A stretch of DNA of 64,000 bases from Evernia prunastri (GCA_003184365.1 NKYR01000032.1:124001-188000), one strand, 5' to 3'; shown: positions 23,692-35,055, counted from the first letter of the stretch. Numbers and translations: made by a program. Notes: generated by a model from the letters alone, not told the origin.

Positions 23692-24789
23692 ATGACTAAA
23701 CGAAAGCTCTCAGGTGTCACAGGGCAGACCAAAGCACCTACAACGAGGAAGAAGCAAGCGGTAACGGCCACTCGGTCTGCTGCCACGAAAGCAATGTAAG
23801 TGATCTAGCAATGCGACAGACATTCCACTCATGACCAAAGCATCCAACGTAACGCATACACATCCCCGCTACTGAAGCTTCCGGGCGAGATCAGGGAGCA
23901 GATCTTCTCCCTCGTCGTCGGCCGGCAACTCATACATCTTACGTATCACCCTTCAAGAGGAGGACTCCGCCATAGGATCTGCACGGCCGTCCCCTCCGAG
24001 GATGAAGCCTACGAGGAATTCCTGACCGGCTCTAGTCGAATCCCCTCCAACAACTCTGCCGAAGTTCAGAGCTCTACATTCAGAGAGCGTCACATCCACT
24101 GCAAACCCTGGGTCTTCGACTACGGGCGATGCGTCAAATATTCCAGTGCCACGACTAGGCAAAAGCCGCATACTCCTATGCTCGATTTATCGATTCTCAC
24201 ATCATGTCGACAGATATATGAAGAAGCAAATATGCTACTCTGGACCACCAATACGTTTTCCTTTGAGGAGAGTATACCCTTGAGAATGTTTATTAATGGC
24301 CTCCATTCGACACAAAGAACCAAGCTTACGCGAATGCACATCAACTTTGCACGGGATCTATGCTCGGCATATGGGTGGGATGTATTGCTGAGGCCATCTT
24401 TTATTTCTAAATTCAACAATTTGAGAATACTTCATGTCACAATTTCCCACCAGACTTTTGCTTGCGTGAGTCCGAGGTTCGGGCCGAACATCCTTACACC
24501 ATTGACCAGGATGGCAATGTTACCTTTGAAACACGTGACCGTTGTCATTGGTCACGACCGCGCAGATGCTTTTAGCCAACTATCCGGGATGTCTACGGCC
24601 CAAAAGCTGGGAGTGGCCGAGGGTCTTCGAAACAAGCTCCTTGACCCAAACGGGCGTGAAGTTGTGGTGGCCGAGATGAAAGCCAAAGAAGCTGAGCGTA
24701 AGCAAGAGAAAGAACAAGAGCAAGCCGCAAAAGCAGCTCGCCAAGCTCTGCGGCCGGGCGCAAGAGGCTGGACTTCAAGACTTCCGTGA
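23692..24789 (+). CDS. DUF7730-type fungal protein of unknown function
   Basis: Two exons, 23692-23795 and 23841-24789, give 350 residues across a short 45-nt intron (gtaagt..aag). The N-terminus is Lys/Arg/Thr-rich and unstructured, perhaps a nuclear signal. It is followed by the signature SPLLKLPGEIREQIFSLVVG, which resembles an F-box-like helix and is typical of the fungal DUF7730 family. A second landmark is LSILTSCRQIYEEANMLLWT. The last 50 residues are a charged Glu/Lys/Gln/Ala helix ending RPGARGWTSRLP. The biochemical role of this family is unknown; members are very numerous in Pezizomycotina. Domain assignment is from pattern memory, not a search. Confidence 0.8.
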
Positions 24790-24933
24790 AGAAGAGTGCA
24801 CATCGAGTAGGCAACACGGACAGAATCAATGGGCTCTAGGGGTTTAGCAACTGGTAGATGGAGGACGACCAATCAAAACCTCTTTATTCCTTCCAGTGCA
24901 AAAATCCAGTTGCTGTCCTCGATCTGTTAGATG

Positions 24934-25332
24934 CTAACCGCCTAGCCGCAACGAGATGTAAGTTGTGGACTTGGCCCAAAAGATGCCGGCCTCTTCGATG
25001 TGCCTCAACCTAAACGACGCTTGATTGGACGAACTCACGAGTACGAGCGACTCCAGGACAACACTCACGCTTTGCCTTTTCCAGCCACTCTTCAGCATTC
25101 CCGTCCACCGCCGCTCACGAACCATGTCTACGTTATGGAAGTCCGGACTCGGACCCAAAAACATCTGGCCCTCCTGATCTAGCTCGAACGAACAGAGCAT
25201 TGTTTCACCCCAGGTTTCTCCTCCCAACACCATCCATGCAAGCAGTTCTACAACATCAAAATGCAGACGTTGCCCACATCCGTTTTGCCAGTTTGGACTC
25301 TCGCCGCTGACCTGGGCTTGGGAAATGGGAGC
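24934..25332 (-). CDS. protein-like open frame, possibly a last exon
   Basis: An open frame of 133 codons including the stop (TAG at 24934-24936). The first ATG is at 25233 (99 residues), but the protein-like reading continues upstream of it to a TGA just above 25332; candidate acceptors lie within that extension. Segments such as GCGQRLHFDVVELLAWM and WGETMLCSFELDQEGQMF look like a folded protein, with high Trp and hydrophobic content. I do not recognise a family and could not join upstream exons from the C-rich stretch beyond it. It may be a genuine terminal exon, a small gene, or a relic. Confidence 0.3.
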   Translation of the reverse strand, partial: APISQAQVSGESPNWQNGCGQRLHFDVVELLAWMVLGGETWGETMLCSFELDQEGQMFLGPSPDFHNVDMVRERRWTGMLKSGWKRQSVSVVLESLVLVSSSNQASFRLRHIEEAGIFWAKSTTYISLRLGG

Positions 25333-27398
25333 TCAACTGTAGCACCGTTCTCCGACACATCAGGCTCGAGCCTGCATTCTCTCAACCAATCTTACAGCGT
25401 ATCCCTTCAAAGCGCCATTCACTTGTGGCTTAGGTCCTAGAAAATGCAGCCGCGATACGATACTCATGGAGTACGGTCAGGATAATTAAATATCGGCCTA
25501 GATGTATTAGCTGTTGAGTCTCTCTCTGCTATCGCCTTATCCAATAAACCTATTCTACCATACTCTACAAGCAGCATGCATCACTCCTACCCTCTGTCCG
25601 TCAATATCTCCCCCTCCACCCGCTTTTTCCCTATCCTCTCCACACCCTCTTTCCGAACCCTCTTCACCCTCGTATCCTCCCCCGTCACCAATCCCTCACC
25701 AACCTCCTCACCCCATCACCTCCCACCCCCAACTCCCACCTCACCCCAAGCGGCAGTCGCTGCTCCCGCATCATCCGCACACGTGAGTACAGCCATGAAC
25801 AAAAAAATACCTCCATAAACCCCGACTTTCCACAAAAGCGTAGCTCACGAACGCGAACGAAGTCATCGAAAAACCAGCTCATCAACGACAAAGAAAAACC
25901 TCCAACACCTCCTCAAATCCACCCCCCCCTCCAGCTCGGCGAAGATCATCACGACCAAACCCAAGAAGCAGAGTGTCACAAATAGGCAACTCTCACCCGA
26001 ATTCCACATCCAACGTCGCGCCTCTCCGGACAAGTACATACATACAATCGAATCCGCGCTCCCCTGCACTCCCATTCCCAATCCCATTCATCCCCTGCCC
26101 TCCCCTCTCCCCCCTTCTCGCCCAGCCCAGCCTAGAAAGCCACTCCATACACCCCACCCCCAGGCCCCCTAGCGTCATAAAACCCCCGTCTCCCTCTCGC
26201 ACAGCTCAGCAGCCCTCTCTTCACCTCCCGGCCCAGTCTCGCATCCCCCACAGTCCAGTCACGGATCGAACGCACCCCTCCGCGCGGCGACGGGCTTGCT
26301 TCTCTTTTCTTTTCCTTTCCCTTCGTCTCGCCTGACCTTGCCTCTCCCATCAATCATCGCCATCATCGTCACCATCGTCACCGTCGCACAAATCCCCAAG
26401 CCCCAAGCCCCAAGCCCCAATCCTTCCTTCAATCCCTCTGATCATTCAATCCCTCCAACCACGGCTCTCTGCACAGCGACCCACTGTCCACGATCCAAAC
26501 TCCACATACACTCTCCACTACCCTTTCCCCAAAGTCTCCCTGCTTCGGAAAAACCTAGCGTGCCGGGGGTTGGCGCTCCTCTCCAGCGAATGCGCCAGTG
26601 CGTAATCCTCCCCTCGCGTCAAGGCTGGCTGGTATAGATGCGCGGAGGAAAGGTCCTGTGTGCGTTCGGATGGGTGGGTGGATTCGTATTCGCATCGTCA
26701 GTGCAGGCGCCCCTGGTGGGTATGCACAGAAGACTATCATCAGCTGTAACAAATCCCACCCCTCCAAACCACAAGTCCCAGACCGGCTCACACCGCGCCA
26801 TCCCCTCCCCATCCATAGGCGTGAAATCTGAACCAAAAAGCCCAAACCTACATTTCCGCGCCACCTTATTTTCAAAAGGCATCAACGGCAGAAACGCCCC
26901 GTCCGTCTGCCCGCTTGTAAACCATAGCGAGTCAGTAGTCGCGAGCAAACTCATGCAGTCGCAAGCGGCAACAGTTGATCGCCTGGCGAAAGCAAAAGAA
27001 AGGAACAAGTCGAGAGGATTTGTAGCTGGCGGGATAGATGAGATAGTAGGCAAAAGATGAGCTAGGGGTAGGATCGATTGATAAGCTAGAAGACATCAGA
27101 CTACTATGAGAGGGTGGGTGAGGGACATCACGAGAGCAGAAGGATAGTACAGGGGAAGAGTCTGCGAGAAAGGGGGGGATGGTGAGGATTGAAATGTCAA
27201 GTAAAGCGGCTTTGTTTTAGGTGATAGGTTCACTCGCTATGAGTCACGGCTTGGGGCGAGACGAGGGAAAGGAGGAAAGAAGTCTTTGATGCGTCGAGTC
27301 AGAGGAAGGGCAAGCCGTACATAGGTAGTGCGATTTCCGAGTGAAACATGTCTTTTTTGTTTGTCAGAGCAAGGGTTTTGCCAATCGCCTACAAATGT
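25333..27398. other. pyrimidine-rich stretch with no resolved gene
   Basis: The plus strand is strongly C/T-rich from about 25560 to 26620, which makes long but meaningless Pro/Ser frames. Overlapping frames on both strands at 26619-27060 are each about 140 codons; the plus one begins with ATG at 26638, the minus one does not. I could not decide whether either is real. Confidence 0.35.
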
Positions 27399-29230
27399 TC
27401 ACTGAAAATAGGACAACCAGACTTGTCGAGTTAAAGACTGCATAGAATCTGGACTACGAGAAGACAGCATTGAATTCTGGAGGATGTTGTTGTTCAACGA
27501 ACGTGGTGCATAGCGGTGGAGCGAGTGAAGTGGAGATGTCACGAATTCCATTGCTGGAGACCGTACTTTCTTGTTCATGTTACTATTTGTCACTGCACAG
27601 CTCAGCCTCTGTCCCTGTATCTCTGTAACTGTCCTCACATCATCCTGCCGATATCCTTCCGACCTAAAACCAGCTTCTCTAAACATGACGGTCCGGATTT
27701 CCAAGTTGAGCTTCCCGTTGCCGTCGTTGACCGGGATCCTGAGCCCGACTGAATCCTCTAAGCTGCTCATTGTACGTTTTACCGCCAGCGAAGAGTACCG
27801 AGACCTTGATGGTTCACTCAAGGACTCGAGTGGATTTCGAAACCGACCAGTCGTAATCTAGCGACTCCCTCCGCCAGACCTCGTGCTTCACGGTGTTGTA
27901 CGCGTCCTATCCCGAGGCTCCGGACACTTTCGAGGTTCGTTAAGACTTTAGGATCTAGGTACGAGTCCGACCAACGACACCAAATCAAGCTGTACGACTC
28001 GTCAAGGCAAGACCATGCTTGTTGAAGGTACCAGTCATCCGCACGATGTTCTTGCGTTTCAACGCAGATGCATGAATGAGCTCGCTCAATGTCCCTCATC
28101 TCGGTAAAATGCTCCACAACAGATGCAGCTGGTAAGTTTTGGTAAGAGAGGGAGCATCTTGGTAAGGCCGTTTCCAGAGCTAGTTATGATGCCGCTGGCT
28201 GGCTGCACAAGGCGTGCGTCAGATCATCCCGACAACGAGGAGGAGGTACGCGATGAACGAGCCCACTCGTGCAAGCTTGTGCCCCCCAGTAGCGTGTTTT
28301 AGCATGAAGTCGATCTTCCCATGACGTTTCTTCAGACCTAGCCGCGACCAAAGCCCAGGTCTGGCTGCATACCCATCAATGTGAGGGGGGAAATGTCCAA
28401 GTCAGAGCACGAGTAGTTGCAAAACACTCGGCAAGTAAACAACCAACGAGTCTGCGTCGCGCGATCAAAAGCTTCATTGATGCAGAAGGTTATACCCTCA
28501 CGGATCTTCGACCACATCGACGGATCGATGTCTAGTATCTCGCCCATGGCGAATGAAGATAGCCACAGTCTCCGTACGATTCGGAAACTAGAATTTGCCT
28601 TCATCTCGCAGTGCTGACGAGTCTGGAGCAATTCAGAAGCTGCTGTAGATGAGGAAAAGCTTAGTAATTCAAGATGAGGGCAAGTAGACTGGTGTTACAG
28701 AAGGTCTTGGAATTCACCGTAAGACCAAAAATCAATGTCGGGGCCGTTCGGACAACATCGGCATTTGTAGACTCTTTGGCCGTTCTCAATTAATGACGAG
28801 ATAATTAACGAGAGGCCTCAAAAAAGTCCAAGCTGATAGTCATGAGAGGGTGACATTGCAAAAGCACTCAAAAACTTAGAGTCTGAAGCTTTCTCAGGTG
28901 CAGACGCTGGCTGTTGCAATGCCTCCATGCCTTCAACCAGTCGTTGGTGCCAGGTTCCTGAAGAACTTCTGGTGCTCAGATCTCTCTTTTATTTTCCTGG
29001 CAATATCCCTTGGGCAGAAGAAGGACACTCTGAGTTGAGGGTCCCGACGCCGCCCGTCATTACCGCAAAAGCCCACAGGAAGGTTGTCAAGATCTGGAAT
29101 ATGTATTTCCAAATGGCGGGAGATACTCGTTATCTGCCAGCGTGCTTTCGGGTTTCCGTACTGCCATTCAGAACGATCCTTCTCCAATGAGAACACCGAT
29201 TCTTGTCCGTCGTAGCTCTCAATCGTTCTC
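27399..29230 (-). pseudogene. series of protein-like minus-strand fragments, probably a decayed gene
   Basis: Several minus-strand frames read like folded protein but cannot be joined into one open gene. They lie at about 28933-29230 (including LEIHIPDLDNLPVGFCGNDG and PRDIARKIKERSEHQKFF), directly below it in another frame (MEALQQPASAPEKASDSKF), at 28338-28608 (FRIVRRLWLSSFAMGE, TRWLFTCRVFCNYSC), at 27818-28117 (DDWYLQQAWSCLDESYSL) and at 27399-27821. The first and second fragments are adjacent with a frame change and no convincing intron, which suggests frameshift decay. A multi-exon gene with unusual introns remains possible. The family is not recognised. Confidence 0.35.
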
Positions 29231-29238
29231 CCCCATTT

Positions 29239-29742
29239 TCACCACTGTACCGCTCCGGACAGTCTTCTCTTGACCCTCCCCCATCCTATACTGGCGATTT
29301 CAGCATAGCCGATCTCTCCACCAGGTCCATTTCGACTTCCAGTCTCTGCCTTCTGGTTGGGCATCTGGACGGTAGACTGAACGATAGATGTAGTAGCTAT
29401 ACCCAGTCGCTTCTCGTTTTCTTCCCTGCGGATACGCATGCCAGCAGCCGCAAAGCCTATGAGAAGGGCGAAGACAGGGTCCAGTGTCCTGGAACCGTGT
29501 CCGTAAGCTTGGGTGACGATCGTAAGGAGAAGGAAACGCATGGGAGAGACAACTGGTAAAGGGATACGTGAAGGGTGAATGACTCGAAAGGTCTGATTGC
29601 AAGTATGTAGCGAGCTTCTGAAGGGGTAACGATGGCTGTGAGAGGTTCTGATGCTGGCGGATCACAGACTCAGAAGGGAAGAGAATTCTAAGAGAGCGTA
29701 CCTGGAGATGATGTAGCTGTAACGGGGAAGCCCGGTAGCCAT
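29239..29742 (-). CDS. NCE101: non-classical export protein Nce101
   Basis: Two exons, 29742-29702 and 29488-29239, give 96 residues; the intron is 213 nt. Exon 1 codes only for the 13-residue N-terminus plus the first two bases of the Arg codon. Joined, the protein starts LPRYSYIISRTLDPVFALLI and continues GFAAAGMRIRREENEK, which is the Nce101 signature: a short N-terminus, the SR.LDP.FA motif, a single membrane-spanning segment (about 17-34) and R(I/R)REE. The yeast protein (53 residues) was identified in leaderless protein export; its mechanism is unclear. Here the C-terminus is about 40 residues longer than usual, with no recognisable motif. It lies upstream of the 27-29 kb fragments on the same strand. 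Confidence 0.82.
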
Positions 29743-30364
29743 CACTGTAGTTGGATAATTGAACGATCGAGCTTGGAAAAGTGGTCGCACTGTTATGTTT
29801 GAAGTGCTGAGTGATGATGTTGAAGGTCGTAAGTATGGAAGTGTAGATACGAAGGTTTGGGGGCCTTGGCTCAAGGCTGGCAATCCAACAACGCGGGAGC
29901 CATTGCTTAATGATACAGTATAACGCTGACAATCCGTGGAATTTATGTAAAACCTTATACTATTACAGATATCCGTAAATGGGAGGTGATTTGAGGAGGA
30001 AGTGAGAGTGGCAGAGTTAGAGTGTCATGCATGATCTGCAATGCAGCCTTCATTTTGGGCACATATGAAAGACTATGGCTAGAAGAGCTATTGCAAGAGT
30101 ATTGAGTTCTAGCCAACAACTATGACAGCCGTCCGTTTAACTTGCAAGCACAGTCTTTGCCAGAAATATTGACAGCATTTTGCCTGTTCCTTGTCCATCA
30201 CTTCCACAGCAGCAGTGATCTTTATGCAAAAGGCCAATCTCGATCATTCTCTCATGAGGCCCGCATGAGTTGCCACTAAACAAAAGTCCATCCTATCGAC
30301 GAAATCCGAAACGCCCGTGGCTTATTATCCACCGTTGCAAGTGCAATCATTCAGGGACCATCGC
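29743..30364. other. intergenic between ATG8 and NCE101
   Basis: Contains the presumed NCE101 promoter and the ATG8 3' flank. No gene is seen. Confidence 0.5.
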
Positions 30365-30862
30365 CTAGGCGTTTAGCCCAAAGGTGTTTTCGCCAGAATA
30401 GGTGATGTACAGGAAGCCATCCTCATCCTAGAACAGTGTTAGCCATCTGACTCACCTACAACACTATAAAGCTCATAGGCAATGCATACTTTATGTTCCT
30501 CATAGATGGAGCTCATGAGGGCAGCGGTAGGTGGCAGAACTTCGTCGACAAAGATGAAGATGGCCTTCTCAGGTGAGAGCTTGATGCGCTTGCGAATAAC
30601 ATAGACGAACTGGCCGACAGTGAGGTCGGCGGGGACTAGGTACTTCTTCTTGTCGATGGTAGCTATGTCGGATTTCTCAACTTTCTCGCAGATGACCTAT
30701 ATGTAGACCAACACATCAGCTTTCTATCGTATAGAGAAGAGGATGTCTATGTGTGTGCAGTCAATGACTTACAGGAATACGGTCCGCATACTTCTGTCGG
30801 ATACGCTCAGCTTCAGCCTTGCGCTTCTCGAAAGGGTGCTCGTCCTTGAACTTGGAACGCAT
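30365..30862 (-). CDS. ATG8: autophagy ubiquitin-like protein Atg8
   Basis: Three exons, 30862-30773, 30696-30490 and 30427-30365, give 119 residues. Introns are 76 and 62 nt with GT..AG ends and phase 0. The protein starts [20 protein letters not shown] and contains the near-invariant [40 protein letters not shown] and [15 protein letters not shown]. Atg8 is cleaved by Atg4 after the Gly of the TFG motif and conjugated to phosphatidylethanolamine on the phagophore; it drives autophagosome growth and cargo binding. Here three residues (LNA) follow that Gly and would be removed. Every exon is short, so simple ORF scanning misses this gene. It is divergent from HEM13. Confidence 0.97.
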
Positions 30863-31455
30863 ATTGACGGTGGAGGAGGGTTTGTTTGAGGAGTGTAGTT
30901 GTATGGATAATGAAGTTGGTGAAAGTAGTGAGAGCTTTTTGTAGGTGCGAAGATTGGTGATGAAGGAAGAAAGGTGGAGTGTCGAAGGATTAGGCCCCCG
31001 CGATGAGTAATGAGTCTAAGGCAGTGACTAGCGTTAGGGAAATTCTTGGCCTGTGACTTTGAACACTGGGAAAGCGTTCAACACTTGTTCATTCATTCAT
31101 TTATCACATATCACATGCAAAGGTCACTCTTCTTTGTCAGGCATATGTGAACATTTTACATTCCTTAGAGAGGCAAGATTCTGTCTTTAAGAAATCTGTG
31201 TGTCTTCCCTCATTTTCATCATCACAGGCTTGGCGGGCAAGGTGGGGCTAATTTTTATTATGTGAAGCATTTTGATCGAATTAGGAATAGCTCTCTATAC
31301 TGTAAAGACCAGCGTCACTCATTTCTGCTTAAGCTCCTAGTCTCTACCAATCCATGCATCACCCCCAACTTTGAAAGGATAATCTCTGCTGTTCATCCAT
31401 GCTCTCCTATCTTCTCCTAGATAGTGATTGCTCTATTTGACAGAACATCCCTTCA
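30863..31455. promoter_or_regulatory. divergent promoter region of ATG8 and HEM13
   Basis: The 593 nt between the two ATGs serves both genes. It contains A/T-rich stretches and several TATC/GATA-like tetramers (for example around 31100 in ttatcacatatcac) that could bind GATA factors, plus a CT-rich leader before HEM13. These assignments are by eye only. Confidence 0.45.
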
Positions 31456-32874
31456 ATGGCTCCCACAAAGACCTGCCTGCGATTGGCAGACAATCTATTC
31501 CTGCGAGATGCTTTTTCTTGCCAAAAGTCATCCAAGTACTATTACTCTCACCAAATTCGCCTATACTCTTCAAGCAAAGAATCCGCAAAGCCACGACCAT
31601 ACAGTGATCCGACAAAGCCCAGGCCGCTGGTAGGAACAAGATCCCAAGCGTCACCACCAAACCCCTCCTCCATACCTAGCAATTCGCCCAATGCCAAACC
31701 TCCCCCCAATGCAAATCCCAAATCAGGAGGAGTTGTCGCTCCTTACTGGCGTATATCGCTCGGTGTTGTCATGTGCAGTGCCCTAATTTACTCCATGGTA
31801 TATGCTCTCCATCCCAGCTCCATTCCAAAAGCTCACCCACATGCATGCCAGTTCACCTCCCCCCTCCAACTCGAATCCCCCTCCATCGCAGACCGCGACA
31901 CCCTCGCAAAGCGCGAGTCCGGCGTAACACCGTCCTCCCCGATGCGCCTTCGCATGGAAGCCTTCATCAAAGCTCAGCAGAAAGAGATCGTCTCCGCTCT
32001 CGAAACTCTCGACCCTTCGAAAAAGAAGTTTCGCGTCGACACTTGGACGCGGCCGAACGGTGGTGGTGGAATCTCGTGTGTCCTGCAAGATGGTACCGTC
32101 TTTGAGAAAGCAGGCGTGAATACAAGCATCGTCTACGGCACCCTCCCTCGGCCAGCCATCGAGAAGATGCGAGTCAACCACAAAGCCTTAGACCCCGACG
32201 TCGAAAGCCTCGAATTCTTCGCGGCAGGTATCAGCTGTGTTCTGCACCCGCAGAACCCCAGCGCACCTACCGTACACTTCAACTACCGCTATTTCGAAAC
32301 CATGGACGCGGAAGGCAATTGCAACGCCTGGTGGTTCGGCGGTGGTACTGATCTCACACCTTCATACCTGTTCGACGAGGACGCTATACACTTCCACCGC
32401 ACGATCAAAGATGCATGCGATAAGCATGATCGTGGCTACTATCCCCGCTTCAAGCAATGGTGCGACAAATACTTCTACATTCCCCACCGAGGCGAATCCC
32501 GCGGCATCGGAGGCATATTCTTCGACGACTTGGACGAAGCAGAAAAGGAGCAGGAACAACTCTTCTCCTTCATCCAAGACTGCCTCACCGCCTTCCTGCC
32601 CTCCTACCTCCCCCTCATCGAAAAGCGAAAAGACACGCCCTTCACGGAGAGAGAAAAGGAGTGGCAGCAGCTGCGAAGGGGCCGATACGTCGAATTCAAC
32701 CTGGTCCACGACCGAGGCACGAGCTTCGGTCTGAATACGCCCGGCGCGAGGGTGGAGAGCATCCTCATGAGTCTGCCGTTGACGGCGCGGTGGATGTACA
32801 TGCACGATGCGGACAAAGGCAGCAGGGAGGAGAGGCTGGCGAAGGTGCTCAAGGAGCCGAGGGAGTGGGTGTAG
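31456..32874 (+). CDS. HEM13: coproporphyrinogen III oxidase (oxygen-dependent)
   Basis: Single-exon gene of 472 residues. It catalyses oxidative decarboxylation of coproporphyrinogen III to protoporphyrinogen IX in haem synthesis. Family hallmarks appear in order: VDTWTRPNGGGGISCVLQDG, VHFNYRYFE, WWFGGGTDLTPSYLF, CDKYFYIPHRGESRGIGGIF, RRGRYVEFNLVHDRGTSFGL and VESILMSLPLTARWMY. The first 120 residues precede the enzyme domain: a basic, Ser/Tyr-rich presequence with few acidic residues (mitochondrial targeting), a Pro/Asn/Ser-rich linker and one hydrophobic span at about 97-118. This suggests an enzyme anchored in the inner membrane facing the intermembrane space, unlike the cytosolic yeast enzyme. 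The start ATG has A at -3. It is divergent from ATG8. Confidence 0.96.
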   Translation: MAPTKTCLRLADNLFLRDAFSCQKSSKYYYSHQIRLYSSSKESAKPRPYSDPTKPRPLVGTRSQASPPNPSSIPSNSPNAKPPPNANPKSGGVVAPYWRISLGVVMCSALIYSMVYALHPSSIPKAHPHACQFTSPLQLESPSIADRDTLAKRESGVTPSSPMRLRMEAFIKAQQKEIVSALETLDPSKKKFRVDTWTRPNGGGGISCVLQDGTVFEKAGVNTSIVYGTLPRPAIEKMRVNHKALDPDVESLEFFAAGISCVLHPQNPSAPTVHFNYRYFETMDAEGNCNAWWFGGGTDLTPSYLFDEDAIHFHRTIKDACDKHDRGYYPRFKQWCDKYFYIPHRGESRGIGGIFFDDLDEAEKEQEQLFSFIQDCLTAFLPSYLPLIEKRKDTPFTEREKEWQQLRRGRYVEFNLVHDRGTSFGLNTPGARVESILMSLPLTARWMYMHDADKGSREERLAKVLKEPREWV

Positions 32875-33318
32875 ACGGGGCAACGTAGGCGAGACATTTG
32901 ATCGGAAAATCCCAGCTTCATAGTAACCGCTTATCTAGAGTAATGATAAAAGTGCTTCTCCCTCGATAGCGCTCCGCCCCGTCATCATGCAATACAAAAG
33001 ACACTCTACCGACCTGTCTGTCTGTCGAATGCAACCTACGCAAACCCAACCCTATCCCGAGACTCGATCCCAAGCAGCATAGCCTAGCAAAACAAGAACA
33101 CCCCCGGCCAGATCAGATGAGTGCATTCTCGCCTCCTGCTAGATAGAGTAAGAGTAAGTATACAGATAAGGACTACCTTGAACTAGAGAAAAGCTACGCG
33201 GTGGCACAAATCTTCGATCGACTCCCACTAACAAACTCACTCATTCCCTCACTGCCCAATGCCAGCACCTTGAAGAACACACACAACACAGGAACTCTCT
33301 CTCCCCCCACTGAACCCC

Positions 33319-33345
33319 AAACGAAACGAAACGAAACGAAACGAA
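33319..33345. repeat. (AAACG)n microsatellite
   Basis: Five tandem AAACG units. A shorter imperfect array of agaaacggaagc follows at about 33387. Confidence 0.85.
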
Positions 33346-33700
33346 CCCTTCCCATTAACCACGGGAAAGCAGAAAGCAGCGAGATAGCAGAAACGGAAGC
33401 AGAAACGGAAGCAGAAGACCCGAGCCCCGAGCGATTGAGCACGCATGCACGGAGAGCGAGGTAGTGTCCAGCGCGCGGGATATTTGTTTTTTGGGATGTG
33501 TGTGTGTGTGTCTGTGGGAGAAAGAGAGAGAGAGAGGGCTCCGTCGGGAGGTACTCTGCTCGTGTCTTGGAGGAGGGCTGTGAGTGGGATTAGGTATGGT
33601 ATGAGTTATTTTTCTAAGCGTCGAGGGGAGAGGAACGGAAATCGTGCTGGCTCGATAGATAGATACACACATACATACATACTATCGTACAGCCGCTTCT

Positions 33701-33725
33701 GAAAAGAAAGGAAGAAAGGAAGAAA

Positions 33726-33759
<34 letters not shown>

Positions 33760-33761
33760 AA
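33701..33761. repeat. GAAAGGAA/GAAA purine array
   Basis: About 60 nt of pure purine repeats, first GGAAGAAA units, then GAAA units. Confidence 0.9.
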
Positions 33762-34860
33762 CAGCGCCTTGCCAACGAATCCTCTCCGAACGCGCCAGGC
33801 GAATGCGTCGACAACCGACTACAACGGGCCGAAGACTTATTCAAAACTACCACAACAGAGCGAGCAAGCGATAGAGTAGCGCTCGGCTCGAAAAATGCGA
33901 TATCGCAACTCGACCGATAGAACTCAGCATGAAAACCAGCCACCTAACAGAAGATGTTTCGAAATCCACGCAGCAAAATGAAGCGGCAAAAGACACTCGA
34001 GGACAAGACATCCACGCCTCCAGCGCAACCTAGTCGAGGAGAGAGAGAGAGCCCCGGACACAAAAGGTTTTCAGCAGCGCTCCCAAGACGGTGCAATGCC
34101 CCGCTTCAATGCTAATGGTACGTACGTAGGTTATGCGCAACGAGCGAAGACGAACGCCTGCATCAAGCATGTCAGAGAACCACTCACTCAGCGCAGGGAA
34201 GACGGAGATGGCTTGGTGTAAATCGTACAAGAGGCCGAGACGGCCCGTGGCTTCTCCTAGCAGGTGGTTGACAGAGGAGGAGAACCTTCGCCGTCGGGGC
34301 GTTTGGCACCAAGACTATCAAGCACCCTCTGTCTCTGTCTCTGTCTCTCTGCTGGACGCATTCTCATCTCCCAAAAGGCCGAGGCGAGGCGAGGCGAAGG
34401 CTTCTCGAGGGGACATGCTGATAAGGTTCCAGCGTGGAGGATCCACTTCACAGGGAGGCATGCTGAAAAGATGGAATTGCTCAAACAGGCAGCATACATA
34501 GGTCTCTATCGTAAAAAGCGTGATTCCAGCTGATCAAGACGGGACGTTGCAAACCGTTTATTCGATTGCAAAAGTAGCAGTGCGATCGATGCGTGGACGA
34601 CCGGACTCCGTCCCGTATCGTTTCGTTTCATTTCGGTTCGTTATTATGTATTTTCCCCAAGTAGGACGGAACCCGGCAATCGAAAAAACAACCTCCACCT
34701 AGTTAGTCGATATGCCGATAGCAAGCGTAGATGTCTTGAAGCAAACATACATACGCACCTACACACTGGCCCGTCCGCCTATACTTAACTTCGAATAAAA
34801 GAAAATAGAGGAAGAAGGGAAATCTCACTTTGGTATACTGTACAACGGAAGGATCGATCG

Positions 34861-34920
34861 AGACAGAGACAGAGACAGAGACAGAGACAGAGACAGAGAC
34901 AGAGACAGAGACAGAGACAG
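34861..34920. repeat. (AGACAG)n array
   Basis: Ten perfect AGACAG hexamers in a row, flanked by related agaga tracts. Confidence 0.95.
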
Positions 34921-35019
34921 AAAGGGATGGAAAGAGAGAAAGGATGAGAAACGTCTCTTTCTCTCCATAGTACGTCTCTCTCTCTCTCTAGACATCGATC
35001 GATCATGAAAGGACTCACT

Positions 35020-35055
35020 CTACCTACCTACCTACCTACATACCTACCTACCTAC
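35020..35055. repeat. (CTAC)n microsatellite
   Basis: Tandem CTAC units with one CATA interruption. The reverse complement motif GTAG recurs at 38712 and 49262. Confidence 0.85.

Noticed and set aside
25514..26637. Pro/Ser-rich plus-strand frames
   Set aside because: A pyrimidine-rich stretch gives long open frames by composition alone; no domain or consistent exon structure.
29300..29932. 210-codon minus frame overlapping NCE101
   Set aside because: Out of frame with the conserved Nce101 reading and lacking any motif.
32362..32883. Antisense frame of 173 codons opposite HEM13
   Set aside because: Shadow of the GC-rich HEM13 coding sequence.
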